Made by a program: the position numbers and the translations under genes | Source: Pseudobacteroides sp. | GTDB lineage: Bacteria > Bacillota > Clostridia > Acetivibrionales > DSM-2933 | NCBI RefSeq assembly: GCF_036567765.1 | Contig: NZ_DATCTU010000118.1 | Location: 1 to 64,000 of the forward strand | Direction: 5' to 3' | Length of the DNA stretch: 64,000 bases | Shown: piece after piece, positions 9,256-17,357 of the stretch | Layout of the letters: each line of letters opens with the position of its first letter | Numbering within the stretch: position 1 is the first letter of the stretch | The notes under the pieces: generated by a model | Seen by the model: only the letters and a program-made list of their open reading frames with translations | Database searches by the model: none | Told to the model about the DNA's origin: nothing

Positions 9256-9295
9256 CAATAAAAAAGCCGGTCATATAAGCACCAGCAGTTCTTTT
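9256..9295 (-). terminator. Riboswitch-controlled terminator ahead of asd
   Basis: Read on the minus strand, GCTGGT and ACCGGC pair around a 9-base loop (9266-9286). An A-run and a run of six T flank the stem. It sits between the L-box aptamer and asd, where an expression platform is expected. Confidence 0.75.
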
Positions 9296-9336
9296 TATTA
9301 AAACTAAAACCAAGTGGAATCGTCTTAAACTCAAGA

Positions 9337-9503
9337 ACAGATAGCGCTCCATCATCACTGATGACAGTTATGCAGCTATTAACTGCACAACCAGGATATA
9401 GCTTCGGGGAAGACTATTCCTTCGGCATTTTTTCCTTTCGGCCTGCTTCACAAATCCCCCGGATTTCTGCGGGTCTACTATTAAAAAATGCAACCTCTAC
9501 TGT
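9337..9503 (-). promoter_or_regulatory. Lysine riboswitch (L box)
   Basis: On the minus strand the conserved L-box blocks appear in order. They are AGAGGTTGC, then AATAGTA, AGGCCGAAAGG, GCCGAAGG, a TGGTTGTGCA block, AACTGTCAT, and finally GGAGCGCTATC. The P1 stem closes with ACAG-TAG at the 5' end (9503 downward) and CTA-CTGT at 9337-9343. The ~167-nt size and the location before asd-dapA-dapB fit. Binding of lysine should favour the downstream terminator and stop transcription. Confidence 0.9.
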
Positions 9504-9533
9504 ACTATTAAACTCTATTAGATATTTTTATTT

Positions 9534-9562
9534 ATAATATCATTATGATGATACGTTGTCAA
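9534..9562 (-). promoter_or_regulatory. Sigma-A promoter of the lysine operon
   Basis: On the minus strand TTGACA (9562-9557) and TATTAT (9539-9534) are separated by 17 bases. The predicted start near 9527 lies just before the first riboswitch stem. Confidence 0.75.
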
Positions 9563-9733
9563 TTGTGAATTAATATTTAAAGATTAAAGATTTTTGTTAT
9601 ATTACAGTTTTATTTCTTCTAAAAATTTGATTGGCACAATATTATTATATGTATTACAATAATATTGTTGACGATTAGTATAAAGTTACTTAGTAAGATC
9701 AAATTACAAAAGATAAACGGAGGAAATTCAATA

Positions 9734-11458
9734 ATGTTTAATAAGGCTGTTTCAAGAAGCTTTAATTATTTTAAGCATTACAAATTCAAGGAATTGTCCT
9801 TAAGAAGAATTAAGATTGCTATAGTTATCATAACCTTAATCATTTCAAATACATATTTCGGTTATAGCACAAGTAGTGCAGGAATAACTGTTCCGGACAA
9901 GGTAAGAATAGGGTTGTATTATGAGTCAACCGCAATTTCCAATTTTACTGTAAGTGCCGAAAAGGGACTTACAATAGGAAGTTGCAGTAATGATGTTTTT
10001 ACTCCAATTTACATGGAGCCTTCTAATGGGCTTGTCACTATTAGGAAAGATGCTTACTTATCAATGAAGAACGGCAAGCTTACGGAATACAAGCCTATAG
10101 ATAAGAGCATTCCCGAAGGTGAAAAACTTGGGCCGATACATATTCAGATAGGGGATTCCTATAATGATCAAAACTCTGCAAAAGAGGCTTTAAACGTTAT
10201 TAAATCAACAGGACTTGCTGCATACCTGGCTTATGTGGATACATGGCAGGTATGGTCCGGATTTTATATCGATCAAAGCTCTGCTCAAGCGGATATTGAC
10301 AGCGTTTTTAAGCAGCTTCTTCCTGGATATGCCCTAACACCTGTATTGCAGGCACCAAACAGAATAGTTGTGGCCAATCCTTCAGGAGAAACTGTCCTTG
10401 TAATTGGAAGTGACATAAATATTCTTCAGATAAAACCAAACCAGGAAAACAATCCATATATATTTAAAATAGATAACAACAACACATTGAGATACAGAGG
10501 GGACCTTGAGGTTAGAAGGATTACCGGAAGCGATATGACCCTTATTAATATACTTCCGCCTGAGCAGTACCTATATGGGGTTGTGCCTGCTGAGATTGGG
10601 TCAAGCTCTGATCCTGAGGCCTTAAAGGCTCAGGCTGTATCTGCAAGGACTTACATGCTGGGTACTATGTCAAAACATAAAAAGCACTTTTTTAACCTAT
10701 GTACAACAACTTCATGTCAGGTTTACAAAGGTTTTGCCGGTGAATATGCAACAACAAACAAGGCTGTAGATGACACAGCAGGCAAGAAGCTTACTTATCA
10801 GGGCAAGTTAGCCGAGGTCTTCTATTTCAGCTCGAGCGGCGGACGTACAGAGGATGTAAAAAATGTATGGGGAAGCGACATTCCATATTTGAAGAGTGTA
10901 GAGGATAAATACGAATCGGGAAAATCCTACAACTACAATTGGGAGGTCACTTTGACAGCAAGCAAGATTAAAGAAATAATGTCAGGAAGAGGATATGATC
11001 TGGGGGATATAACAGGCGTAGCCATTACCAAGACTTCTGATGCAGGAAGGGTAACAGAGCTTGTTATAAGCGGTACAAAAGGCCAAAGGACATACAAACT
11101 TGACGGTTGCAGGACTGTTTTCGGCTTTAACAGCCAGTGGTATACCATTGTTAGTGATGCGGTGGTTCCTTTTAAAAAGTCCGATAACACCATAGTACAA
11201 ACACAGCTTGCATCAAAAAAGGTTATGACAGCCGGAGGTCTTAAGGATTTGGCCGTAAAAAACGGAGGTGTCACTGTAATTGGTGCAGATGGAGTTAAAA
11301 AGACAGTATCGGCTGCTCCTCAAAGTTACAAGTTTGTAGGAAAAGGCTGGGGGCATGCAGTGGGAATGAGCCAGAACGGTGCAATGGGCATGGCAAAGGC
11401 AGGGTATAAATATGACCAGATTCTGACACATTATTTCCAAGGCACGGTTATTGAATAA
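9734..11458 (+). CDS. SpoIID/LytB-domain protein
   Basis: The start is ATG 9734, preceded by CGGAGG; the frame is open further upstream but lacks a better site. The 574-residue product has a basic N-terminus and one hydrophobic segment (about residues 28-45), so it should be membrane-anchored or secreted. A SPOR-like region follows (about 120-200). A SpoIID domain (about 250-570) includes EQYLYGVVPAEIG, LKAQAVSARTYM, SSSGGRTEDV and WGHAVGMSQNGAMGMA. In B. subtilis, SpoIID is a lytic transglycosylase needed for engulfment. The Glu in PAEIG matches its catalytic position. This protein is longer than SpoIID and may act on peptidoglycan in sporulation or wall turnover. Confidence 0.85.
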   Translation: MFNKAVSRSFNYFKHYKFKELSLRRIKIAIVIITLIISNTYFGYSTSSAGITVPDKVRIGLYYESTAISNFTVSAEKGLTIGSCSNDVFTPIYMEPSNGLVTIRKDAYLSMKNGKLTEYKPIDKSIPEGEKLGPIHIQIGDSYNDQNSAKEALNVIKSTGLAAYLAYVDTWQVWSGFYIDQSSAQADIDSVFKQLLPGYALTPVLQAPNRIVVANPSGETVLVIGSDINILQIKPNQENNPYIFKIDNNNTLRYRGDLEVRRITGSDMTLINILPPEQYLYGVVPAEIGSSSDPEALKAQAVSARTYMLGTMSKHKKHFFNLCTTTSCQVYKGFAGEYATTNKAVDDTAGKKLTYQGKLAEVFYFSSSGGRTEDVKNVWGSDIPYLKSVEDKYESGKSYNYNWEVTLTASKIKEIMSGRGYDLGDITGVAITKTSDAGRVTELVISGTKGQRTYKLDGCRTVFGFNSQWYTIVSDAVVPFKKSDNTIVQTQLASKKVMTAGGLKDLAVKNGGVTVIGADGVKKTVSAAPQSYKFVGKGWGHAVGMSQNGAMGMAKAGYKYDQILTHYFQGTVIE

Positions 11459-11533
11459 AATGCCCTCTTGTAAACATTAGCAAATTAATGTATTATTTAA
11501 ATTCATATGGGTTATATTTCTATTAGAACAATA

Positions 11534-11556
11534 TCACAAAGTGGTTTTGCAACCCT
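11534..11556 (+). repeat. Small palindromic repeat, copy 2
   Basis: This 23-base unit (TCACAAAGTGG then TTTTGCAACC) differs from the copy at 2168-2190 at only three positions. It lies in the gap before queA. Confidence 0.4.
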
Positions 11557-11588
11557 GAAAAAGATTATTCATAAAGAAAAGGATAAGT

Positions 11589-12614
11589 ATGAAGGTTAAG
11601 GACTTTTATTATGATTTACCTGAAGAATTGATAGCACAGGAGCCTATATTGGACAGAGATATGTCAAAACTTTTGGTTCTTGATAGGAATTCAGGTAAAA
11701 CCCAGCACAAAATATTTAAAAATGTCAAGGATTACTTAAGTGAAGGAGATTGCCTTGTTTTAAACGATACAAGAGTTATCCCTGCGAGACTTTATGGTGA
11801 AAAGGAAGGTACCGGATCACCTATTGAGTTTGTTCTTTTGAAAAGAGTAAACGGTGATGTCTGGGAAGTTATATTAAAGCCGGGGCGAAAGGCACAGATC
11901 GACAGAAGGTTTAGCTTTGGCGGAGGTATCCTGAAGGCTGAGGTAATAGATATTGTTGAGCAGGGAAATAGGTTGGTCAGATTTGAATATGAGGGAATAT
12001 TTGAGCATATATTAGACAAGATAGGTCTAATGCCACTGCCTCCTTATATAACAAGAAGGCTTGATGACAAAGAGCGGTATCAGACAGTGTATTCAAAGAA
12101 TAAAGGTTCTGCAGCAGCTCCTACGGCAGGCTTGCATTTTACCAGGGAACTGCTGGAAGAACTTGTTGATATGGGTGTAAATATTGTTTATGTCACTCTC
12201 CATGTGGGGTTAGGAACCTTCAGGCCTGTAAAAGTGGAAAATATAACTGAACACTATATGCATTCCGAATTTTACACTATTAGCGATAATGCCTGTAATG
12301 TAATAAACAATGCCAGACTAAGTGGGAAAAAGGTAATAGCCGTTGGTACAACCAGTGTCAGAGTTTTAGAGACTGTTGGTGATGAAAAGGGTAGGGTGGC
12401 TCCAGGAAGCGGAAACACCAGTATTTTTATATACCCTGGGTATAGTTTCAAGGTGGTTGACAGTATAATAACAAATTTCCATCTTCCCGAATCTACTCTT
12501 ATTATGCTTATAAGTGCCTTTGCCGGAAGAGAAAATGTATTGAATGCTTATAATGAGGCAATAAGAGAGAAGTACCGTTTTTTTAGCTTTGGCGATGCTA
12601 TGATGATTTTATAA
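11589..12614 (+). CDS. queA: S-adenosylmethionine:tRNA ribosyltransferase-isomerase
   Basis: This 341-residue protein has the QueA hallmarks: YDLPEELIAQEP at the N-terminus, NDTRVIPARL, SAAAPTAGLHFT, THVGLGTFRPV-like VTLHVGLGTF, and SIITNFHLPESTL. It transfers the ribosyl moiety of SAM to preQ1 in tRNA to form epoxyqueuosine. It starts the queA-tgt-yajC series. The ribosome site (AAAGGATA) is moderate. Confidence 0.96.
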   Translation: MKVKDFYYDLPEELIAQEPILDRDMSKLLVLDRNSGKTQHKIFKNVKDYLSEGDCLVLNDTRVIPARLYGEKEGTGSPIEFVLLKRVNGDVWEVILKPGRKAQIDRRFSFGGGILKAEVIDIVEQGNRLVRFEYEGIFEHILDKIGLMPLPPYITRRLDDKERYQTVYSKNKGSAAAPTAGLHFTRELLEELVDMGVNIVYVTLHVGLGTFRPVKVENITEHYMHSEFYTISDNACNVINNARLSGKKVIAVGTTSVRVLETVGDEKGRVAPGSGNTSIFIYPGYSFKVVDSIITNFHLPESTLIMLISAFAGRENVLNAYNEAIREKYRFFSFGDAMMIL

Positions 12615-12662
12615 TGATTTTGTTTATTCTTATTAAAGGATTTTAATTTTAGGCGGTGTTAT

Positions 12663-13787
12663 ATGTCAGCAGTTAGATACGAATTGATAAAAAAGTGCGG
12701 CCAGACAGGTGCACGGTTAGGAAAGGTACACACTCCCCATGGTTCATTTGATACTCCTGCGTTTATGCCTGTAGGAACTCAGGCAACGGTTAAGGGCATG
12801 TCACCTGATGAGCTTATGGGAATAAATGCACAGATAATACTAAGCAACACATATCATCTTTATATGAGACCCGGTGAGGATATTGTAAAGGAAGCAGGAG
12901 GACTTCACGGCTTCATGAACTGGAAGAGACCCATACTGACAGACAGTGGAGGGTTCCAGGTGTTCAGCTTAAGCGATCTGAGGGATATTAAGGAAGAAGG
13001 AGTCACTTTCAAGTCCCATATTGACGGTTCCAGGCACTTTATTACTCCTGAAAAAGCAATAGAGATACAAAATGACCTTGGGGCAGATATTATAATGGCT
13101 TTTGACGAATGTATACCCTATCCCTGTGAGTTTGACTATGCAAAAAACTCATTGGAAAGGACAACCAGATGGGCTAAACGATGTAAGGAAGCCCACAAAA
13201 ATACCGATAAGCAGGCACTATTCGGAATAGTTCAAGGTGGAATTTATAAGGAATTAAGGGAGCAGAGTGCAAGAGAGCTTCTGGAGTTAGACTTTCCCGG
13301 CTATGCAATTGGCGGCTTAAGCGTCGGCGAGCCTGCACAGGACATGTATGACATGCTGGATTGTACAGTTCCGCTTCTTCCCGAAGATAAGCCAAGGTAC
13401 CTGATGGGTGTTGGAAGCCCTGACTATCTTATAGAAGGATCCCTAAGGGGGATAGACATGTTTGACTGCGTTTTGCCCACAAGGATAGGAAGAAACGGTA
13501 CAGTTCTTACATCGGGTGGCAAAATGATTATTAGGGATGCAAAATACTCCAGAGATTTTTCGCCAATGGACCCGGAATGTGATTGTTATGCCTGCAGGAA
13601 CTTTTCAAGGGCATATATAAGACACCTTCTAAAAGCGGGAGAGGTGCTGGGAATAAGGCTTACGACCTGGCACAACCTGAGATTCCTTTTAAAGCTCATG
13701 GAAAATGTGAGAAAGGCAATTATGGATGACAGGCTGCGAGACTTCAGAAATGAGTTTTTTGAGACTTTTGGTTACACAAAAAAATAG
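12663..13787 (+). CDS. tgt: Queuine/preQ1 tRNA-guanine transglycosylase
   Basis: This 374-residue TIM-barrel enzyme has TDSGGFQVFSL carrying the catalytic Asp, FDCVLPTRIGRNG with the second Asp, and a zinc site (CDCYAC followed by a His in YIRHLL). It exchanges G34 of target tRNAs for preQ1. It is 48 bases downstream of queA and belongs to the same operon. Confidence 0.97.
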   Translation: MSAVRYELIKKCGQTGARLGKVHTPHGSFDTPAFMPVGTQATVKGMSPDELMGINAQIILSNTYHLYMRPGEDIVKEAGGLHGFMNWKRPILTDSGGFQVFSLSDLRDIKEEGVTFKSHIDGSRHFITPEKAIEIQNDLGADIIMAFDECIPYPCEFDYAKNSLERTTRWAKRCKEAHKNTDKQALFGIVQGGIYKELREQSARELLELDFPGYAIGGLSVGEPAQDMYDMLDCTVPLLPEDKPRYLMGVGSPDYLIEGSLRGIDMFDCVLPTRIGRNGTVLTSGGKMIIRDAKYSRDFSPMDPECDCYACRNFSRAYIRHLLKAGEVLGIRLTTWHNLRFLLKLMENVRKAIMDDRLRDFRNEFFETFGYTKK

Positions 13788-13826
13788 AAACAATATAAAG
13801 ACATAAAATATTCAAGGAGGTTTAAA

Positions 13827-14099
13827 ATGGAAGCTTTTTCAAGTTTACTAATGTTTGTTCCTGTTATTGCGGTTTTTTACTTTATGATTATATTGCCGCA
13901 AAAGAAAAGGGACAAAAAGATCAAAGAAATGCTGGGAGCATTGAATGTAGGTGACAACATCATTACAATTGGAGGTATTGCCGCAAGGATAATAAACATC
14001 AAGGATGATGAAATTACCATCGAAACAGGTATCAAGAAAACAGAAATAGTGATTTTGAGATGGGCCGTTAAGGAAGTTGTTAAACCAACTGAAATCTAA
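13827..14099 (+). CDS. yajC: Preprotein translocase subunit YajC
   Basis: This 90-residue protein has one N-terminal transmembrane helix (about residues 6-24, ending ...FYFMIILPQ), then the typical PQKKRDKKIKEML and GDNIITIGGIAARI segments. YajC associates with SecDF at the Sec translocon. AAGGAGG precedes the ATG. The position after tgt is standard for clostridia. Confidence 0.95.
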   Translation: MEAFSSLLMFVPVIAVFYFMIILPQKKRDKKIKEMLGALNVGDNIITIGGIAARIINIKDDEITIETGIKKTEIVILRWAVKEVVKPTEI

Positions 14100-14164
14100 A
14101 AAACTGTTCTAATATAATGTGCTTTCAAATAAATTATTATAGGCTCAAAATTTGGAGGTACATT

Positions 14165-14602
14165 ATGTCAAGGATTAGCAGGCAAAATATAAGGGAAACC
14201 TTAAACGAGCACATGACTTTAGTGTCAATAATTAAAGGTATTGTAATTTCATTTCTTATAACAATACCTTTTTTTGCTGCCTTCTCATTAGCACTGACTT
14301 ACACAGATTTTCCGGAAAAGTATGTCTCAACATCAGTAATAATAACTACAGTAATAAGCATAATAGTTGCCGGCTCCACCGCAACAAGTAAAATTAATAA
14401 AAAGGGATGGATTAATGGAGCGATAGTAGGGACTATTTATATGCTTGTACTTTATATTCTTAGCAGTATTTCATTTAGGGACTTTTCAATTACAAGGCAG
14501 ACGGTAACCATGATTGCAATAGGCATACTTTCAGGCTCAATAGGCGGAATAATCGGAGTTAATTTAAAGTACAACAGAAGCAGAAAAAGGGCAAAGGCAT
14601 AA
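14165..14602 (+). CDS. Small multi-span membrane protein (TIGR04086-like)
   Basis: The start is ATG 14165 behind TTGGAGGT. The 145-residue product has four hydrophobic segments (about residues 20-42, 55-72, 80-102 and 112-132) and a basic tail (NRSRKRAKA). It matches the TIGR04086 membrane family that commonly follows yajC in clostridia. Its function is unknown. In many clostridia this gene is followed by the SCIFF peptide and its radical SAM maturase. Here it is followed by a terminator and transposase remains. Confidence 0.75.
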   Translation: MSRISRQNIRETLNEHMTLVSIIKGIVISFLITIPFFAAFSLALTYTDFPEKYVSTSVIITTVISIIVAGSTATSKINKKGWINGAIVGTIYMLVLYILSSISFRDFSITRQTVTMIAIGILSGSIGGIIGVNLKYNRSRKRAKA

Positions 14603-14645
14603 TTCATAAATTCTAGATTAGTTAATATTTGATATGGTTTTGATG

Positions 14646-14690
14646 GAACAAACACTATAATAGTGGAAGAAGTGTTTGTTCTTTTGTTTA
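14646..14690 (+). terminator. Intrinsic terminator of the queA operon
   Basis: GAACAAACACT (14646-14656) and AGTGTTTGTTC (14671-14681) form a perfect 11-bp stem followed by TTTTGTTT. Confidence 0.88.
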
Positions 14691-14918
14691 AACTATAGAT
14701 AAAAAGCTTAATAGCTACAAATATTCAGTATCATTTTTACCCCAATCCCCTTAAAATAGTTCTTAAAAGTCCAGCGGTAAAGTGTCAAGAGAAAATTGGA
14801 AAATACTATGACTGAAAACTTATAATTTTAGTAAAAAAGACGCAAAAGATCAACTCCCTAATAAGCCTACCAAAGCTTTATGTAAAATTTAGTAGGAAGT
14901 GGAATAGCCAATTGGAAA
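14691..14918. other. Intergenic stretch with no recognised gene
   Basis: A/T-rich DNA between the terminator and the IS110 remnant. I see no coding frame or clear structure. It may contain the outer end of the insertion element. Confidence 0.4.
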
Positions 14919-15626
14919 TTACTTTCCTTTTGGTGGCGTATAAAGCCGATTGCTATGAATCAGAGCATAGACAATACGGACAAATTTTCTGGCAGTTAAT
15001 GCAAGTGCTCTCTTGTGTGGCGTCTTTGGGGTTTGGCTGTACTTGAGCTTATAGAAGCGTTTTAACTCGTGATCGTGCAATCTCACTTTGTTAGTAGCTT
15101 CCATGATGTAATAGCGTAAATACCTATTACCGAATTTAATCAAGTTAGTATGTGCAGCCGTAAAATTACCTGACTGATGTTTTGACTAGGCAATACCCGC
15201 AAATTTATCCAATGCAGCTTGATCCTTGAAACGATGAATATCGCCAATTTCTGCTATTATTCCAGCAGAGTAAACAGGACCAATTCCTTTGATTGAAATC
15301 AGTGTATTAGGAATAAGTTTGACCTGTTCCTCTATTGCTTTATCAAAGATTTTAAGCTGACCCTTATAAGCTTTTATAGCTAAAAAAGATACAGCAAGAA
15401 CCTGATTTACAGAGTCCGTAACTGTCTTTGGAAGACGATATGAACTTCTTGCTGCTTTTTGGATAGCAGTTGCAACTTCTTCAGGTTTTTCGAAACGGCC
15501 TTTACCTTTTTTGTTGATGAAATCAGCCAACTCTTCGATTGGCATGTAAGATATTTGTTTTTTGAGCTATTGAACTTAACTAATGCCCGTGCTACCTGAT
15601 GCAATTTCAATAATATCAGCTGTCAT
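14919..15626 (-). mobile_element. IS110-type transposase remnant
   Basis: On the minus strand a single frame resembles the middle and C-terminal parts of an IS110/IS116 transposase. It contains SIKGIGPVYSAGIIAEIGD, FKDQAALDKFAGIA and NLIKFGNRYLRYY. It is broken by TAG at 15186-15188 (probably a former Trp codon: GIA-stop-SKHQSGN) and by stops near 15560-15577. The N-terminal RuvC-like catalytic domain is missing. The element is therefore inactive. It marks the boundary between the conserved queA-yajC locus and the biosynthetic cluster. Confidence 0.85.
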
Positions 15627-15661
15627 AGTTCCACATATCTACAATATTTTATTAAGGCTAA

Positions 15662-15790
15662 GCTGGGCAATCTTCTAGCTTATAATCTATTCTTCGTGCT
15701 TTTACCTTTCGGTACGCTACAATCCGTGGTGCATAGAGATTGCCCGGAACCGTCTAATTCACGGGCTTTATAGCTCCAGTAAAATTCGTT
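15662..15790 (-). ncRNA. Structured non-coding end of the IS110 element (possible bridge-RNA remnant)
   Basis: GGGCAATCT (15665-15673) pairs with AGATTGCCC (15737-15745) and encloses smaller stems. It lies directly upstream of the transposase remnant on the same strand, where IS110 elements of the IS621 type encode their bridge RNA. I infer the identity from position and foldability only. Confidence 0.3.
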
Positions 15791-16010
15791 CTCTTGCTTT
15801 TGCCTCATAATATATTTACCGGCTTTTCAGCTATGTTTCATCCATTGTTGGTGCCATTATTGGCATGTAGGTCTAATTGAAGAAGCTAAAAATTTGATTT
15901 TTGTACCTTGTGATGACATATATTAGTTCACTTAATTCATGGATGCTATGCTAGCCTGAACTCACTAAAATTGCAGACGACTATTTTCGATAGTTAAAAG
16001 ATTACATGGT
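15791..16010. other. Non-coding stretch between transposase remnants
   Basis: No open frame of interest or recognised signal. It is probably further insertion-element debris. Confidence 0.4.
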
Positions 16011-16139
16011 CTAAATGTGGGTAATTTCGTGTTTTCTAGCTACTATACTTGCATTTCCTGTTTCAATAGCTTCTTTTACTATTTGATCTATAAATTCTTT
16101 TTCATAAACTTTTTTCCTAATTATGTAACCCCTCTTAAC
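16011..16139 (-). pseudogene. N-terminal fragment of a second transposase
   Basis: The minus-strand frame reads RKKVYEKEFIDQIVKEA, then ETGNASIVARKHEI, and stops at 16011-16013. This resembles the helix-turn-helix start of IS3/IS911-type transposases. Nothing of the catalytic part follows. Confidence 0.55.
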
Positions 16140-16266
16140 AATTTCTATTTTACTTGTTTATTCCGAAACTGTCCAAGGTGATTAGGGGGCTTAAGAGATA
16201 GAGTGTGGAGTAGACTTTTTATTGGAGTTGTGAATTAAAGATTTCTTAGTAAAACAGGAGAAAAAA

Positions 16267-16467
16267 GTGTTTGATATTACATTTGATATAATTGAATTCA
16301 GGTGGATGAAAGCAGAAATACAAACTGATGACTTTGATGAAACGCTTTTTGCTACAGGGATATGGGATGCTTTTAGTGAAATGCTAGAGGCATTGATTAA
16401 ACTGGATTATGGAATTTCTGAGGCAAAATATAATTGGCAGGAGGAGCCTGGAAAGATAAAATTATAA
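16267..16467 (+). CDS. Small acidic hypothetical protein
   Basis: A 66-codon frame starts at GTG 16267 behind CAGGAG and encodes an acidic protein (FDITFDIIEF..., DDFDETLFATGIWDAF). I do not recognise a family. It lies among mobile-element debris and could be a fragment of a larger gene. The good ribosome site is the main support. Confidence 0.4.
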   Translation: MFDITFDIIEFRWMKAEIQTDDFDETLFATGIWDAFSEMLEALIKLDYGISEAKYNWQEEPGKIKL

Positions 16468-16647
16468 AGTTTGACAAAAAAATAAGTCACTATCAAGGCT
16501 TATGGTGATTTTTCTTTAATCAACTGTCAAATACCCGAACTTGGCCTTAATGCAATGCCTCCATGCATATAATAACAATACCATAAAACTAAAGATCATC
16601 ATAGTCAAAAATTAACATATTCCAATAACTTGTAGCAGAAAAAGAAA
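16468..16647. other. Gap before the cluster promoter
   Basis: A weak hairpin with TCAC and GTGA arms and T-rich flanks (about 16478-16517) may terminate the small upstream gene. I see nothing else. Confidence 0.35.
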
Positions 16648-16676
16648 TTGACAAAGTGTACATGCTTGTTTATAAT
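16648..16676 (+). promoter_or_regulatory. Consensus sigma-A promoter of the biosynthetic cluster
   Basis: TTGACA (16648-16653) and TATAAT (16671-16676) match consensus exactly with a 17-base spacer. A start near 16683 gives an untranslated leader of about 675 bases before the antiterminator gene. Confidence 0.85.
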
Positions 16677-16830
16677 GTATAGTAAGTAAAAATATTAGAT
16701 AAAAAGGGAAATGTTAGATATATTCAAATAATATTAGATTAAATGGGAATTGTGGGGAAATTTCTTATTCACTGAGTCGTTTGTTGAATATATATATATA
16801 TATATATATATGGCTTTGATTTTAATAGAT

Positions 16831-16880
16831 AAGGCTTCCTTACAGATGTTTGTTTTGTTAGGTAAGGCCTTTTTGTTTTT
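16831..16880 (+). terminator. Leader terminator upstream of the antiterminator gene
   Basis: AAGG plus CCTTAC (16831-16843) pair with GTAAGG plus CCTT (16862-16871), with a 3-base bulge, and run into TTTTTGTTTTT. It lies about 150 bases after the promoter and an alternating AT tract. Unless suppressed it should stop most transcripts. Confidence 0.75.
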
Positions 16881-16972
16881 GTTAACATAATTATGCAAAG
16901 TTTAAGCTTGGATTATTGTATATTAGCAATTTTAGTTAATCAGATATTTGCATGGAAAGATATAAATCAAAA

Positions 16973-17017
16973 CCCATAAATCATACAACTTCTTGGCGGA
17001 AACGGATGATTTATGGG
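16973..17017 (+). promoter_or_regulatory. Leader hairpin, possible antitermination element
   Basis: CCCATAAATCAT (16973-16984) and ATGATTTATGGG (17006-17017) form a perfect 12-bp stem with a 21-base loop that contains GGCGGAAACGG. There is no U-tract, so it is not a terminator. Its place in the leader of a LoaP operon makes it a candidate recruitment structure. Confidence 0.4.
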
Positions 17018-17357
17018 CTAGCAACACAATAGCTTTATGCTATTTTGCTTTGCTATTTTATATTATACTACATTTATGTTAAAAGTAAACACGGTATTAA
17101 GTAAATGTTAAGTATCGTAATTGCATAATATGCACTCGTTGGATGCTAATCGCTGGTGGGTCACGTTAGCTAATGATGAGGAATATACTGTAAAAATCAT
17201 TGTAACTTATCTTGCAAAATAAGCGAAAGGGCGAAGCTGTGCGAACTGTGAGGTAATGATAAGGAACATAAAGTAAAGTTGTGGTAGCTTATTGAATTGA
17301 GTAAGTAAATGGGCGAAGTTATGCCAATCGTAATGAATTAGTTGTGAGGTATTGAAG
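17018..17357 (+). other. Remainder of the cluster leader
   Basis: This is non-coding. It holds an imperfect duplication. GGGCGAAGCTGTGCGAA near 17229 and GGGCGAAGTTATGCCAA near 17310 are each followed by TTGTGAGGTA or CTGTGAGGTA. The second of these supplies the ribosome site of loaP. I could not match it to a known riboswitch class. Confidence 0.4.

Noticed and set aside
9164..9358. A minus-strand frame just before asd
   Set aside because: It overlaps the lysine riboswitch and terminator, whose RNA structure explains the sequence better.
14117..14164. An extended N-terminus for the membrane protein after yajC
   Set aside because: ATG 14165 has a perfect GGAGGT site and the upstream codons lack one.
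16788..16811. Alternating AT tract in the cluster leader
   Set aside because: A simple repeat that can fold on itself. I could not connect it with regulation, apart from its place between promoter and terminator.
17256..17276. A six-codon mini-frame in the loaP leader as an attenuator peptide
   Set aside because: It is too close to its GTGAGGT site and has no biased codon content.
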